NCBI GenBank assembly: GCA_027491115.1
Contig: JAIXWV010000038.1
Span: 41,914-105,913 of the forward strand
Reading direction: 5' to 3'
Origin: Pseudomonadota bacterium
GTDB lineage: Bacteria > Bdellovibrionota > UBA1018 > CAIMNF01
DNA: 64,000 nucleotides
The position numbers and the translations under genes are program-made. Shown one piece after another: positions 47,681 to 58,068 of this stretch (position 1 is its first letter; each line of letters starts with the position of its first letter). The notes under the pieces were generated by a model. The model was given only the letters and a program-made list of their open reading frames with translations, did not search any database and had not been told where the DNA came from.

Positions 47681-48489
47681 AAACCCTGATGAACATGGCC
47701 GCGGGAGTGCTTCAGGAATTCGGCGGGGCCGTGATTTTTTTCATCAAGATCATCCGTACCTGGAGAAACACCGGCGGATACCGGCGGCCAATCATCCAAC
47801 AGATCGCGGAAGTTTCGACTCGGACGATGAGCACGGTCATCTTCGCCGGCGTGTTTGTCGGAGCGATCCTGGTCCTCCAATTCGATCTCATGCTCCGTCG
47901 TTTCGACGCTCAAGCCCTGTTGGGAGGCCTCAACACTTCGGCCACCATTCGTGAGGTCGGGCCCCTGATCATTTCTTTTCTGCTCGCTGGAAAAGTCGGC
48001 GCCTACACGACCGCCGAGCTCGCGAACATGAGAGTCACCGAGCAAATCGATGCGATCGAAAGCCTCGGAACCGACCCGATCCGTTACCTCATTGTTCCGA
48101 GATTCTTCGGAGTCATCCTTTCATCCATCATCCTGCTCGCCATCGGCCTGTCGGTTTCAATTCTGGGCGCGCTATTGGTGGCACAAACCATGAGCGGCAT
48201 GAATCTCCACCAGTATTTGGCCTCGATTCCCAGGTTCGCCGGTCCGTGGACCTTGTTCGAGGGTCTGGTTCGCTCGACCATTTTCAGTACCATTGTGGCA
48301 ACCATTTCGACCTACAAAGGCTTCACCGCCAGCGGAGGTGCCCGCGGGGTCGGCAGGGCGGTGACCGAGTCGGCGATATACATCAACATTTACATCGTTT
48401 TCGGAAATGCCATTTCAAGTCCATTGTTGGAATGGACTCATGATTTCACCTTCTTCATGATCGGGGTCATCGGGAGGGCGCTACCGTGA
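47677..48489 (+). CDS. mlaE: MlaE-type permease A
   Basis: 270 residues with about five or six membrane segments; an amphipathic N-terminal helix precedes FAGVFVGAILVLQFDLMLRR. The MlaE core AGKVGAYTTAELANMRVTEQIDAIESLGTDPIRYLIVPR is complete, and the C-terminal FMIGVIGRALP is charged at the end. It forms the inner-membrane part of an MCE transporter moving phospholipids between membranes. It overlaps both ATPase B and permease B by ATGA/GTGA. Confidence 0.93.
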   Translation: MKTLMNMAAGVLQEFGGAVIFFIKIIRTWRNTGGYRRPIIQQIAEVSTRTMSTVIFAGVFVGAILVLQFDLMLRRFDAQALLGGLNTSATIREVGPLIISFLLAGKVGAYTTAELANMRVTEQIDAIESLGTDPIRYLIVPRFFGVILSSIILLAIGLSVSILGALLVAQTMSGMNLHQYLASIPRFAGPWTLFEGLVRSTIFSTIVATISTYKGFTASGGARGVGRAVTESAIYINIYIVFGNAISSPLLEWTHDFTFFMIGVIGRALP

Positions 48490-49253
48490 ATATGGATGCC
48501 GCCCATCGTAGACATGTCAGGGCCCTGTACATCGCAGTGGATCTTCTGCAAAAACTTTTCCGTCAAGCCTCGCGAGGTCCACACCGGAGAACCGAGGTGA
48601 TTCAAGCGATGGACTCCATCGGGATCGGAAGCCTTCCGATCATCTCCATCGCGACAGGATTCACCGGTCTGGTCATGACGAGCGAGATCGCCTGGCATAT
48701 GGATTTCGCCCTGTCGAACGTTTCCATGATCCCGGGATTCACGGGCCAGTTCGTCCTGAGGGAACTCGGAATAGCCGTACCGGCCCTTTTGATTGTGTCA
48801 AAGGTGGGCGCCTCCATGACCGCCGAGCTGGCGAGCATGAAGATCACTGAGCAATTGGATGCCTTCCGTTTGCTCAAGATCGACGTCGTCTCGTACCACA
48901 TCTTCCCCAGATGGGTGGCGTGCATCGTCTCGACTGTCTGTCTGACGATGATCTCGATCGCGATCACCCTTTTCATCGCGATGTTCACAGCCGTCACGAA
49001 ATACCATTTCAATTCTGAGGAGTACCTGAACACCCTGGCTCAGTTTATCTCCTCGATGGATCTGTTCTGTGCCCTGACCAAGGCTGCGGTATTCGGAATG
49101 ATCATTCCGCCGATTTCCTCGGCCTACGGTTTGATTTGTGGAGGCGGAGCACAAGGGGTCGGTCAGGCTACAACGGATGCGGTCGTCACAGCCACACTGG
49201 CGGTGATCACCTTGGACTTCGTCCTGACGGCAATTTTTACTGCCCTACTCTAG
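48486..49253 (+). CDS. MlaE-type permease B
   Basis: 255 residues from the GTG at 48486 that overlaps permease A's stop; an ATG two codons later gives the same protein. The core is KVGASMTAELASMKITEQLDAFRLLKIDVVSYHIFPRW, a divergent copy of the permease A core; an N-terminal amphipathic segment of about 40 residues precedes it. It is not a recent duplicate, since it differs across its whole length. A pair of different MlaE proteins implies a heterodimeric permease. A ribosome site-like GGGA precedes the next gene. Confidence 0.9.
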   Translation: MNMDAAHRRHVRALYIAVDLLQKLFRQASRGPHRRTEVIQAMDSIGIGSLPIISIATGFTGLVMTSEIAWHMDFALSNVSMIPGFTGQFVLRELGIAVPALLIVSKVGASMTAELASMKITEQLDAFRLLKIDVVSYHIFPRWVACIVSTVCLTMISIAITLFIAMFTAVTKYHFNSEEYLNTLAQFISSMDLFCALTKAAVFGMIIPPISSAYGLICGGGAQGVGQATTDAVVTATLAVITLDFVLTAIFTALL

Positions 49254-49278
49254 GGAATCAGGATAGGATGGGAGCGCA

Positions 49279-50106
49279 ATGAAGTGGACCAATGAACAAA
49301 AAGTCGGAGCCCTGGTGACCGGGACGGTGGTGATCGCGATCGGTTTCGCGTGGCTGCTCGGTTTTAAAAACCCCTTCACGGACCAGAATTATTTTTACGT
49401 CACCTACAACTTTGCGGGCGGCATCGACCTCGGCTCGCATGTGCGACTTTCTGGAATCAAGGTCGGGAAGGTCGAGGAAATCCAGTTCTTCGCACCAGCT
49501 CCGAACGAAACCGTTTCCAAGAAAGAGCCGGGTAGCGCAGACCCAGGGGCGAACTACGCCCTGACCCCCGTGCGACTCAAAATTTCAGTGAAGAAGGCCG
49601 CTCTCCCCGGGATCAGGAAGAACTCCCGCTTCTATGTCAACCTTGCAGGACTGATTGGCGAACGTTACATAGAGATCACCCCGGGAACCATCGACGCTCC
49701 TCAGCTGCTACCGGGAGACGTGATTGCAGGAGTCGATCCTCCCCGGATCGACCAGTTGATCTCCCAAAGCTTCAACCTCGCCGGGAAGATCCAGGACCTC
49801 ATCGAGCAAAACAAAGGAGATATCACCCGGTCGATCGAGCTCCTCTACAAACTCAGCGCCAACTTGAACCGGACCCTGGAAAAGATCGACCAGAGCAAAA
49901 TCCTGTCGCACGATCTGGCCCAACTCATCACCAATCTGATGGAGGTGACCCAGGACATCCGCGAAGTCACTCGCCACACCCGTTCACCAGAGGGCCAGAA
50001 AACCCTCAAGATGCTCCACGACGTCCTCTGGAGGCTCGAGCCTCTCGACTCCGAACGGATCCGCGCCTTTCTTCAAAAAGAGGGTGTGAGAGTGAAGATT
50101 TTCTAA
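49279..50106 (+). CDS. mlaD: MlaD/MCE-domain protein
   Basis: 275 residues. N-terminal membrane helix (about 8-26) then one MCE domain (about 35-155): YNFAGGIDLGSHVRLSGIKVGKV, LISFKK-type loop and SRFYVNLAGLIGERYIEITPG. The C-terminal third is helical (DLIEQNKGDITRSIELLYKL and more), as in MCE proteins that form a hexamer with a helical tunnel. There is an insertion of about 20 residues after the first MCE strands (PNETVSKKEPGSADPGANY). No MlaC or MlaA gene is nearby. Confidence 0.92.
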   Translation: MKWTNEQKVGALVTGTVVIAIGFAWLLGFKNPFTDQNYFYVTYNFAGGIDLGSHVRLSGIKVGKVEEIQFFAPAPNETVSKKEPGSADPGANYALTPVRLKISVKKAALPGIRKNSRFYVNLAGLIGERYIEITPGTIDAPQLLPGDVIAGVDPPRIDQLISQSFNLAGKIQDLIEQNKGDITRSIELLYKLSANLNRTLEKIDQSKILSHDLAQLITNLMEVTQDIREVTRHTRSPEGQKTLKMLHDVLWRLEPLDSERIRAFLQKEGVRVKIF

Positions 50107-50116
50107 GGCCGGTACC

Positions 50117-50860
50117 ATGGACGAACAGAAGCATTTCATCCGCAGGCAAATCCCGTTACTGGCAGGTGTGATCCTTTCGATCCTTGCGATCCGGTCCTCC
50201 ATCATCGAGCCTTTCCGGATTCCAACGCGCTCCATGCTCCCGACCCTCATGACGGGGGATTTCCTGTTCGCAAGCAAGTTCGAGTATTCCGTGCATTTCC
50301 CGTTTAGTGAAGTGTTTGCGATCCGCCCATGGTACCTGGGTCAGGTGGGTGGACCAAAACGGGGGGACATCGTCATCTTCACTCCGCCTGAAGCCGGACA
50401 GGAAAGCCTTTACATCAAACGCGTGGTGGGACTCCCCGGAGACCGGATCCGATTCGAGGGTAAGAAATGGCTCCTGAACGGAGCTTCCGTTTACCGTGAA
50501 GAAGTCAGCGGCCCCGAGCGGGAATCGACCCTGACTCATCCAGGCTTCGATCCGGAAGGGCGTTACAGTCTATCAAAGCTCCATCTTTATAGGGAAACGC
50601 TTGATGGAAAAACCTATCAGATCCTCGAGGATGATTCGTTCGAGGGGTTCAAGAGTGACCGGGAGATCATCGTTCCACCCGATCACTTTTTCGTAATGGG
50701 TGACAACCGAGACGACACCCGCGACAGTCGGGTGTTCGGAGTCATCTCCATCCATTCCATACGAGGTAGGGCTTTTGTGATCTGGCTCTCGCACAGGGTT
50801 TCCCTCTCGGACTCGAAGTGGTCCTTCCGCCCCGAGCGCATCGGCAAAGTGATCCAGTGA
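50117..50860 (+). CDS. lepB: Signal peptidase I
   Basis: 247 residues. One membrane helix near the N-terminus (about 10-27), then catalytic Ser in TRSMLPTLMTGDF and catalytic Lys in YIKRVVGLPGD, and the family GDNRDDTRDSR box. It cleaves signal peptides at the outer face of the inner membrane. An insertion in the middle (about 120-175, YREEVSGPERE onward) is typical of Gram-negative LepB. It closes the tmk-to-Mla gene run, ten bases after mlaD. Confidence 0.95.
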   Translation: MDEQKHFIRRQIPLLAGVILSILAIRSSIIEPFRIPTRSMLPTLMTGDFLFASKFEYSVHFPFSEVFAIRPWYLGQVGGPKRGDIVIFTPPEAGQESLYIKRVVGLPGDRIRFEGKKWLLNGASVYREEVSGPERESTLTHPGFDPEGRYSLSKLHLYRETLDGKTYQILEDDSFEGFKSDREIIVPPDHFFVMGDNRDDTRDSRVFGVISIHSIRGRAFVIWLSHRVSLSDSKWSFRPERIGKVIQ

Positions 50861-50862
50861 TC

Positions 50863-51708
50863 TCACTCCTCGGCGGGAGTCGGAACGGGTACAGGTTCGA
50901 GCGCTTCTTCGGATGTCTGGGGTGGCTCGGTTTCGGGGATCGACATAGGCAGGGATGACTTCGGAGTCGAATAGCTGGCGCGGTCCAGATCTTCCTCGCT
51001 CACTTGCTCGAGGGTACGCTTCGGACGGGATGTCGAACCGACAAACGGAAGATCGAAAGCCATCTGGAAGAAAGCCTGGATCTGATGAACTGACCGATCA
51101 GTTCCCGAGATCGGAGTCAGCCAACGGGCTCCCAAACGGAACTTCCTCTCCCGCTCCCACTCATGAACCACCTGCGCTCCGACATACATCCCTTGATTCG
51201 AACGACCGGAATTGACATCAGTGTTCAATGCAAAGTCGGATCCAAGGTTGTACTGGAATTCAGGACCCAACTGCAGGTAGCGTCCGAACCTGTAGCGGAG
51301 TGAGGCATCCAGAAAGGGGATTTTGGTCAGGATGGAATCCGTGCAACCGCTAGCACAAAGGATCGAACCGGATGGATTCTGGCCCTTCACTGAAATAAAG
51401 GCCCCACCCCCGCCCGCTTCAGCCACCATCGAATACCAATAGTAGGCGACGAGTACCCGACCTCCGAGAACGTATCCCGCCTTGGTCCCTTCACTGGCGG
51501 CATTCAGAGATCCGTAAGTGACATATCCTCCATCGGCGCCGACCACGATCCGCCAGGGACTCCCTGCTTGATCGTGAAACCGCCAGTCCGAGGACTCGCG
51601 CGACGAGCTACTCTCAGGCACCACCGGCTTCTTCCATGAGCGCAAGGGGGCCGCCTGGACCTGGGAGAGGAAAATCAGCGAGAAAAAGAACAGCCGGAGC
51701 ATCTTCAT
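50863..51708 (-). CDS. Outer-membrane beta-barrel protein of unknown function
   Basis: 281 residues. Signal peptide about 1-19 (LFFFSLIFLSQVQA). A barrel-like region (about 55-225) with strands such as WRIVVGADGGYVTYGSLN and YYWYSMVAEAGGGGAFISV; a Cys pair (CASGC) in an extracellular-loop-like segment. The last 50 residues are Pro/Ser/Glu-rich and would be periplasmic or disordered. It is the third gene of the aspS-glpD run, overlapping glpD by ATGA. No family recognised. Confidence 0.6.
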   Translation of the reverse strand: MKMLRLFFFSLIFLSQVQAAPLRSWKKPVVPESSSSRESSDWRFHDQAGSPWRIVVGADGGYVTYGSLNAASEGTKAGYVLGGRVLVAYYWYSMVAEAGGGGAFISVKGQNPSGSILCASGCTDSILTKIPFLDASLRYRFGRYLQLGPEFQYNLGSDFALNTDVNSGRSNQGMYVGAQVVHEWERERKFRLGARWLTPISGTDRSVHQIQAFFQMAFDLPFVGSTSRPKRTLEQVSEEDLDRASYSTPKSSLPMSIPETEPPQTSEEALEPVPVPTPAEE

Positions 51709-53333
51709 CAGGTTAATTCACGCGATCCGGTCCGGGCAAGTTCAGAACGGAGCGCTTTTTCCAGTAGCGGAAACCAGGGAGCGCCGTGATCTTGACGACA
51801 CAGGTGCAAAGGCTGTCTGCGGCGGACGAAGTCCTCCACGGTCAATACCATTTGATGCCGAACCGAGTAACGGAACTGCGCTTCAAGCAGAGGGAACCCT
51901 TCCGGATCAGCCGTGGTCTGATCGCACTCGGAAACATGGATTTGATAAATTTCGAGCGCGTCGGATCCGTAGCGTTCGAAGATTTTTTCAGGAATGGCAT
52001 AACCGCGAGCACGAGCCACCTCACGAGCTCTCTGAATCTCGCTCGGCATGGCAGGCACGAAGAGCGCCGACTCTGTGGCCGGATCGATTCTGGACTGGCC
52101 ACGAGTTGCAAAGTCCATGATCTCTTCCGCCATTTTCCTGAAAGTCGTATACTTGCCTCCAGCGACGATCACCGCCCCCCCCGGGCCCTCGTCGATCGTG
52201 TGCTCGCGTGAAACCTTTTGCAGACTCTTCGATTCCCCCTTCTGCAAGTTCCTGTCCGGACGGACCAAGGGGCGGATCCCGATCGTATGGCTCAAAACAT
52301 CGGCCTCGGTAATCCCAAGATCAGGAAAATACTGGGCCAAAAGTTTCAGCAAGTAGGCTCGATCATCGGCAATGGCTTTGGCTTCATCCTCGACACGGTC
52401 GGGGGGCAAAGAGCACGGTCCATCGGTGGTTCCGACCAAGGTGATCCCCTGCCCGTAATCCAATCTTGGAATCGCAAATGCGATGCGTCCGTCCTCGATC
52501 TGCATGGTCACCGCACCAGGAACCGGGAAGCGTTTCCAGTCGAAGACCAAGTGCACTCCGCGACTCGGGGCGATCCAGTTTTTCCAGGATTCCCCTCCGA
52601 GAATCGAACCGATCTCATCCGTCCAAACACCGGCACAGACGATCAGTTTTTTGAACCGGACCGGAATCTCACGTGCAGCGAGTTCATCCCGGATCCGCAT
52701 CGAGGTGATTTTGCCTTGAGAGTCACGACCTGCACTTACGGCGCGGGATCGCGAAACCACACAGGCTCCGGATTCATGCGCCTTCATCAGCACATCGAGA
52801 ACGAGCGCATCGTCCCACATCGAGGCGTCGAAATATTTGAACGAGCAACGCAAGCCATCCCGTTTGATTCCCGGAATGATCCGGGACGAAACCCCAGCTG
52901 AAATCCGTTGATGGAGTCCGGGTGCCCGGAACATTGAGAGCAGGTCGTAGAGCCACATTCCCGCACTGAGAAGGGTCGGAGAATGGGGACTCGAGCGGTA
53001 CACCGGCATGTAAAAAGGCAGGGGCTTCACCAGATGGGGAGCCGCCTGCATCAGGTAATGGCGTTCACTCAGGGCCTCGAAAACGAGGGGGAACTCATAA
53101 TGTTCGAGGTAGCGGAGACCACCATGAATGAGCTTCGAGGATCGCGAGGAGGTTCCCTGGGCGAAATCCCCTTTCTCGACCAGTGCGACTTTGTAGCCTC
53201 TCGAGGCCGCATCCCAGGCCACACCCGCACCGGTGATTCCACCACCGATGACGAGAAAATCAAACTCCTCCTCCTCGAGCCGCTTCAGGTTGCGTTCACG
53301 CGTCCGGAAGGAAAATTCGGGAGTGGTGTGCAT
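51708..53333 (-). CDS. glpD: Glycerol-3-phosphate dehydrogenase
   Basis: 541 residues. The FAD motif is FLVIGGGITGAGVAWDAASRG (about 25-45) then VEKGDFAQGTSSRSSKLIHGGLRYLE, the GlpD signature. The dehydrogenase core includes LSHTIGIRPLV and GGKYTTFRKMAEEI; the C-terminal cap domain is complete. It oxidises glycerol 3-phosphate at the inner membrane to dihydroxyacetone phosphate. It lies six bases behind aspS, an unusual neighbour. Confidence 0.94.
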   Translation of the reverse strand: MHTTPEFSFRTRERNLKRLEEEEFDFLVIGGGITGAGVAWDAASRGYKVALVEKGDFAQGTSSRSSKLIHGGLRYLEHYEFPLVFEALSERHYLMQAAPHLVKPLPFYMPVYRSSPHSPTLLSAGMWLYDLLSMFRAPGLHQRISAGVSSRIIPGIKRDGLRCSFKYFDASMWDDALVLDVLMKAHESGACVVSRSRAVSAGRDSQGKITSMRIRDELAAREIPVRFKKLIVCAGVWTDEIGSILGGESWKNWIAPSRGVHLVFDWKRFPVPGAVTMQIEDGRIAFAIPRLDYGQGITLVGTTDGPCSLPPDRVEDEAKAIADDRAYLLKLLAQYFPDLGITEADVLSHTIGIRPLVRPDRNLQKGESKSLQKVSREHTIDEGPGGAVIVAGGKYTTFRKMAEEIMDFATRGQSRIDPATESALFVPAMPSEIQRAREVARARGYAIPEKIFERYGSDALEIYQIHVSECDQTTADPEGFPLLEAQFRYSVRHQMVLTVEDFVRRRQPLHLCRQDHGAPWFPLLEKALRSELARTGSRELT

Positions 53334-53339
53334 CGCGGA

Positions 53340-55172
53340 TCAGGCCTCTTTTTTCTGGGGTTTGACCACCATGACGTTCAACTCCTGGAGCTGATCGCGG
53401 GTCACCTCGGAAGGCGTTCCCGCCATCAGATCGGTTCCTTTTTGCGTCTTCGGGAAAGCCATCACGTCACGGATCGGACCGACTCCGCAAATGAGTGCAG
53501 CCAGGCGATCCACCCCGAAGGCGAGCCCACCGTGTGGAGGAGTTCCGTACTGGAGCGCATCGATGAAGAAACCGAATTTTTCCTTCGCTTCTTCCGGCGA
53601 CAGCCCGAGGAGTTTGAACATGGCCGCTTGGACATCCGAACGGTAAATCCGGAGTGATCCACCCCCGACCTCAACCCCGTTCAACACCATGTCGTACGCG
53701 GAGGCTTCGAGCGCGTCCATATTGCGTCCATGAATGAAATCTTCGAAGAACTCCGGACGCGGAGAAGTGAACGGATGGTGGCAGGCGAAGTAGCGGCCTT
53801 CTTTGTCATCGAACTCGAGAAGCGGGAAATTCACCACCCAAAGGAAGGCGAAGTTCTTGTCTTCCGGCTTGGGGATGATCCCGAGACGGTGACCGAGTTC
53901 CAAGCGGAGTGCGCCAAGAGCGTCGTACACGACCTTGTTCTTGTCGGCGACAATGAACACGAGAGATCCGGGTTTGAGCGCGAGACGTTCAGTGAGGGCT
54001 TGCTTCTCTTCTACACTGAAGAACTTGGCGGCGGGAGATTGCATCTCGCCTTCCGGAGTGATCTTGATCCAGAGGAGCCCCTTGGCTCCGAAGGCCGAAA
54101 CGTGTTTGGTCAAATCGTCCAGATCCTTCCGCGAGAAACTTTCCGCTTTTTCGTGCACCACGAGGGCACGTACGGATCCACTGATTCCACGGGCGTTCGG
54201 CGCCAGAGCGGTCGAGAACACCTTGAATTCGGACTTCGCGAAAATGGAAGACAGATCCTGCAGCTCGAGCCCGAAACGGACATCCGGCTTGTCACTGCCG
54301 AAACGGTCCATCGCCTCGCGATACGCCATCCGAGGGAAAGGCCGCGGGATGTCGACATTCAGGAGCTTTTTCCAGAGCTTCTGGATCATTTCCTCCAGGA
54401 TCGGGAACAAGGCTTCTTCGTCAAGGAAGGAAGTCTCGATATCAATCTGCGAAAACTCCGGTTGCCGGTCTGCACGGAGATCCTCGTCGCGGAAACAACG
54501 GGCGATCTGGAAATAACGATCCATTCCCGAAATCATCAAAAGCTGCTTCAAGGTCTGAGGACTCTGAGGAAGAGCGTAGAACTCTCCGGGATTCAGGCGC
54601 GAGGGGACGATGAAGTCACGGGCACCCTCGGGAGTACTCTTGTAGAGGATCGGCGTTTCGACCTCGATGAACTGGTGTTCGTCGAGATGCTGGCGGACGA
54701 TCTGGAGCATCTTGTGACGGGTGATCAGGTTCTTCTGAAGGTAGGGGCGACGAAGGTCGAGGTATCGGTACTCAAGACGCACCTGCTCCGCGACATCCAC
54801 TTCGTCTTCAATGGGAAACGGAGGTGTCTTGGCCTCGGACAAGATCTTCAAATCATGACACGCCACTTCAATGGTACCGGTGACGAGCTTGGAGTTGACC
54901 ATGCCTTCTGGTCGGGAGCGGACCTTGCCCTTGCACCAAAGAACATATTCGGACCTGAGCTTACCTGCGAGCTCATGGGCAGCTGCGCCACCCGCAACAG
55001 CCGGATCGAAGACGATCTGCGTCAGACCATACCGGTCGCGCAGATCGATAAAGATGAGCCCGCCATGATCCCGGCGCTTGGCCACCCACCCACAGAGGGT
55101 GACCTCCTGGTTCAAATGATTGACTCCCAATTCCCCACAAGTGTGCGTCCGGTTGGTTCTCTGTTGGCTCAT
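53340..55172 (-). CDS. aspS: Aspartyl-tRNA synthetase, bacterial type
   Basis: 610 residues from the ATG at 55172; the longer frame to 55238 reaches into the sucA region. OB-fold (about 1-110) with VTLCGWVAKRRDHGGLIFIDLRDR, then class II motifs: motif 2 around FRDEDLRADRQPEFSQIDIE, motif 3 GGLAFGVDRLAALI, with the bacterial GAD insertion between (about 290-410). It charges tRNA-Asp (or, in some bacteria, also tRNA-Asn). It leads the aspS-glpD-barrel operon and is divergent from sucA by 68 bases. Confidence 0.96.
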   Translation of the reverse strand: MSQQRTNRTHTCGELGVNHLNQEVTLCGWVAKRRDHGGLIFIDLRDRYGLTQIVFDPAVAGGAAAHELAGKLRSEYVLWCKGKVRSRPEGMVNSKLVTGTIEVACHDLKILSEAKTPPFPIEDEVDVAEQVRLEYRYLDLRRPYLQKNLITRHKMLQIVRQHLDEHQFIEVETPILYKSTPEGARDFIVPSRLNPGEFYALPQSPQTLKQLLMISGMDRYFQIARCFRDEDLRADRQPEFSQIDIETSFLDEEALFPILEEMIQKLWKKLLNVDIPRPFPRMAYREAMDRFGSDKPDVRFGLELQDLSSIFAKSEFKVFSTALAPNARGISGSVRALVVHEKAESFSRKDLDDLTKHVSAFGAKGLLWIKITPEGEMQSPAAKFFSVEEKQALTERLALKPGSLVFIVADKNKVVYDALGALRLELGHRLGIIPKPEDKNFAFLWVVNFPLLEFDDKEGRYFACHHPFTSPRPEFFEDFIHGRNMDALEASAYDMVLNGVEVGGGSLRIYRSDVQAAMFKLLGLSPEEAKEKFGFFIDALQYGTPPHGGLAFGVDRLAALICGVGPIRDVMAFPKTQKGTDLMAGTPSEVTRDQLQELNVMVVKPQKKEA

Positions 55173-55240
55173 GGGAACACTGTACCGATTGACGGAAGCG
55201 CTGGCAACTATTACGGTGTAATCAAAGGAAAAATCCAAGC

Positions 55241-58060
55241 TTGAACCCTGAAATTCAGCCCGATCTCCGGAACTTCGAGTACCTGAAAAGTATCAACGCC
55301 GAATATATCGAAGATTTGTACACGAGCTATGTGGAAAATCCCGACTCGGTGGACCCGTCGTGGAGGTACTTTTTCGACGGGATCTATCTCGGTGAAGTCA
55401 CCACTCTGGTGGAAGCGACGAGCGCTGTGCAGGAGTCCGGCTGGACCACACCGACCGGAGGCGATCTCGAGCGCGAACTGAAAGTCTTCCGTCTCATCGA
55501 AGCGTACCGAACCCACGGACACTTGGAAGCACGTATCAACCCGCTCCTGCTTGGCACCGAAGCCGCACCCGAACTCTCACTGACGAAATTCGGATTGAGC
55601 GAGAGCGATCTCACCGAAACATTCCGGATCGCGGGATCGATCGGACTGGAGCCGTCTCCCCTTTCGATCATCCTTGCCCGCCTGCGCGCCATCTACGCAG
55701 GTCCGGTCGGGATCGAAACCCTCCAGTTCCAGAACGAAGAAGAAAAGCTGTTCATTCAGAGCCGTTTTGAAGCTCTTTCTGGAAATTACCGGGTCGAAAA
55801 CGCAGACCAGAAGCACATCCTGAAGCGCCTGACCGAAAGCGAAAGCCTCGAGCGTTTCATTCACACCCGCTATGTGGCGCAGAAGCGCTTTTCGATCGAA
55901 GGCGGAGAAGCCTTGATCCCAGGACTCGATTGTGCCATCGAGACAGCCGCAGGATTGGGCGCCGAAGAAGTCGTTCTCGGAATGGCCCATCGCGGGCGCC
56001 TGAACGTGCTCGTCAACATCCTGAAGAAAAATCCGGAGATGCTCTTCGCGGAGTTCGACGACAATTATCGATTGTCCACGGACCACGGCGAAGGCGACGT
56101 GAAGTACCACAAAGGACACTCCCTCGATTTCACCACCCGCCAGGGCAAATCGGTTCACCTTTCCCTAGGATTCAACCCGTCACACCTGGAATTCATCAAT
56201 CCGGTCGTTTCGGGAATGGCGCGGGCGAAGCAGAAGCAACGCAAGGATTCCGAGCGCACCAAAGTGCTTTCGATCCTCATGCACGGTGACGCCGCTTTTT
56301 CCGGACAAGGAGTGGTCTACGAGACGATCCAGGCCCAAAAACTAGAGGGCTACGCTGTGGGCGGCACGATCCACATCATCTCGAACAACCAGGTCGGATT
56401 CACCACCGATCCGCGGGACTCCCGTTCCACCCGCTACTGCACGGATCTCGCTCGCGCGTTCGACGCCCCCGTGTTCCACGTGAACGGTGACGAACCCGAG
56501 GCGCTCTGGCACACGGTCCGGATCGCGACCGAATTCCGCTACCGCTTCAAGAAGGACGTGTTCATCGATCTCGTGTGCTATCGTCGCTACGGACACAACG
56601 AGGGAGACGAACCCTCTTTCACCCAGCCGCAGCTTTACAAGAGCATCAGTGCGCACGACACTCCTCGCGGCGTGTACGCTTCGCGCCTGGCAGCTGAAGG
56701 CGTGATCACCGAAGACGAACCGAAACGACTTCAAGACGAAGCCATGGCTCCGCTGGCCAAAGCTCTCGAAAAGGTCCGTGCCGAAAAGCCCGAGCCCACC
56801 TACTCGGAGTACCAAGGTCCGTATTGGTCCAAATACCACCACGCCCACCAGGCAGATCTCTTCAAACCGGTGAAGACAGCGGTCAGCGCGAATGAGCTCG
56901 TAACAGTCTCGAAAAAGATCAACCGTTTTCCCGAGGGCTTCAAGGTCCACCCCAAGCTCGAGCGACTCTTCGAAGGCAGGATCCAGGCCGTCGAACAAGG
57001 CAAAGGAATCGACTGGGGGAACGCGGAAGTGCTCGCCTACGCCACTTTGGTGAACGAGGGCACCCCAGTCCGCATGACCGGTCAAGACGTGCGTCGGGGA
57101 ACCTTCACCCACCGTCATGCGGTGGTGACCCATTTCGAAACCAACGAGCCCCATACCCCAATCAACAGCCTTCATCCTGAGGCGAAAATTTCGATTCACA
57201 ACTCGCACCTGTCCGAGACCGCTGCGATGGGCATCGAATTCGGCTATTCGGTGTCGGATCCGGACTCGCTCGTGATCTGGGAGGCCCAATTCGGTGACTT
57301 CGCCAACGGCGCCCAGGTGATGATCGACCAATTCATCACGACCTCCGAATCCAAGTGGCATCGGGCCTCGGGACTCACCTTGCTCCTGCCCCACGGCTTC
57401 GAGGGCCAAGGACCGGAACATTCGTCGGCACGTCTCGAGCGTTTCCTGCAGCTTTGCGGGAAAGACAACATGACCGTCGCCTACCCGACCACCCCGGCGC
57501 AGATCTTCCATCTGCTCAGGCGGCAGGTGAAGCGGAACTTCAGGAAGCCCTTGGTCGTCATGACTCCGAAGAGCCTGCTCCGCCATCCCAAAGCCGTTTC
57601 AGAGCTGACGGACCTGACGGAACGTACATTCCAGGAAGTGATCGATGATTCGGCACTCACCGACCCTCGCGCAGCCTCCGGTGTGAAGCGCATCATGATC
57701 TGCTCCGGCAAGATCTATTACGAACTACTCGAGGAACGCGAAAAGCGAGGCGCTTTCCAGAACGCCATCCTCCGCATGGAGCAGCTCTACCCTTGGCCTG
57801 AGCAAGAACTGGCTCGCATCCTCGAGCGCTACTCGGGCGCAAAAGAAGTGTTTTTCGTCCAGGAAGAACCCCGCAACATGGGCGCTTGGATGTACTTCCA
57901 GGGCATGTGGTCCGGAGCGCTGTCCAATTTTGGCACGCGATTCCCGAAACTCGGCCTCACCTACGTCGGTCGCGAGATTTGCGCTTCGCCGGCGGTCGGA
58001 TCCAAGAAACTTCACGATAAAGAACAACAGGAAATCATCCTGAAAGCTTTTCAAGATTAG
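55241..58060 (+). CDS. sucA: 2-oxoglutarate dehydrogenase E1 component
   Basis: 939 residues, the usual length, from a TTG start; AAAGGA lies 11 bases upstream and no ATG fits the family N-terminus. N-terminal motif [21 protein letters not shown], then thiamine-binding [12 protein letters not shown] and [16 protein letters not shown]; the C-terminal transketolase part includes [15 protein letters not shown]. It decarboxylates 2-oxoglutarate in the TCA cycle. It is followed eight bases later by sucB and then lpdA, so the complex is encoded in one operon. Confidence 0.96.
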   Translation: MNPEIQPDLRNFEYLKSINAEYIEDLYTSYVENPDSVDPSWRYFFDGIYLGEVTTLVEATSAVQESGWTTPTGGDLERELKVFRLIEAYRTHGHLEARINPLLLGTEAAPELSLTKFGLSESDLTETFRIAGSIGLEPSPLSIILARLRAIYAGPVGIETLQFQNEEEKLFIQSRFEALSGNYRVENADQKHILKRLTESESLERFIHTRYVAQKRFSIEGGEALIPGLDCAIETAAGLGAEEVVLGMAHRGRLNVLVNILKKNPEMLFAEFDDNYRLSTDHGEGDVKYHKGHSLDFTTRQGKSVHLSLGFNPSHLEFINPVVSGMARAKQKQRKDSERTKVLSILMHGDAAFSGQGVVYETIQAQKLEGYAVGGTIHIISNNQVGFTTDPRDSRSTRYCTDLARAFDAPVFHVNGDEPEALWHTVRIATEFRYRFKKDVFIDLVCYRRYGHNEGDEPSFTQPQLYKSISAHDTPRGVYASRLAAEGVITEDEPKRLQDEAMAPLAKALEKVRAEKPEPTYSEYQGPYWSKYHHAHQADLFKPVKTAVSANELVTVSKKINRFPEGFKVHPKLERLFEGRIQAVEQGKGIDWGNAEVLAYATLVNEGTPVRMTGQDVRRGTFTHRHAVVTHFETNEPHTPINSLHPEAKISIHNSHLSETAAMGIEFGYSVSDPDSLVIWEAQFGDFANGAQVMIDQFITTSESKWHRASGLTLLLPHGFEGQGPEHSSARLERFLQLCGKDNMTVAYPTTPAQIFHLLRRQVKRNFRKPLVVMTPKSLLRHPKAVSELTDLTERTFQEVIDDSALTDPRAASGVKRIMICSGKIYYELLEEREKRGAFQNAILRMEQLYPWPEQELARILERYSGAKEVFFVQEEPRNMGAWMYFQGMWSGALSNFGTRFPKLGLTYVGREICASPAVGSKKLHDKEQQEIILKAFQD

Positions 58061-58068
58061 GAGCAAAC

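Noticed and set aside
53730..55244. 504-codon plus-strand frame opposite aspS
   Set aside because: It is the complement of a conserved enzyme gene in high-GC coding sequence and shows no domain or ribosome site.
56342..57586. 414-codon minus-strand frame opposite sucA
   Set aside because: Shadow of sucA; the composition follows the opposite strand and it has no recognisable motif.
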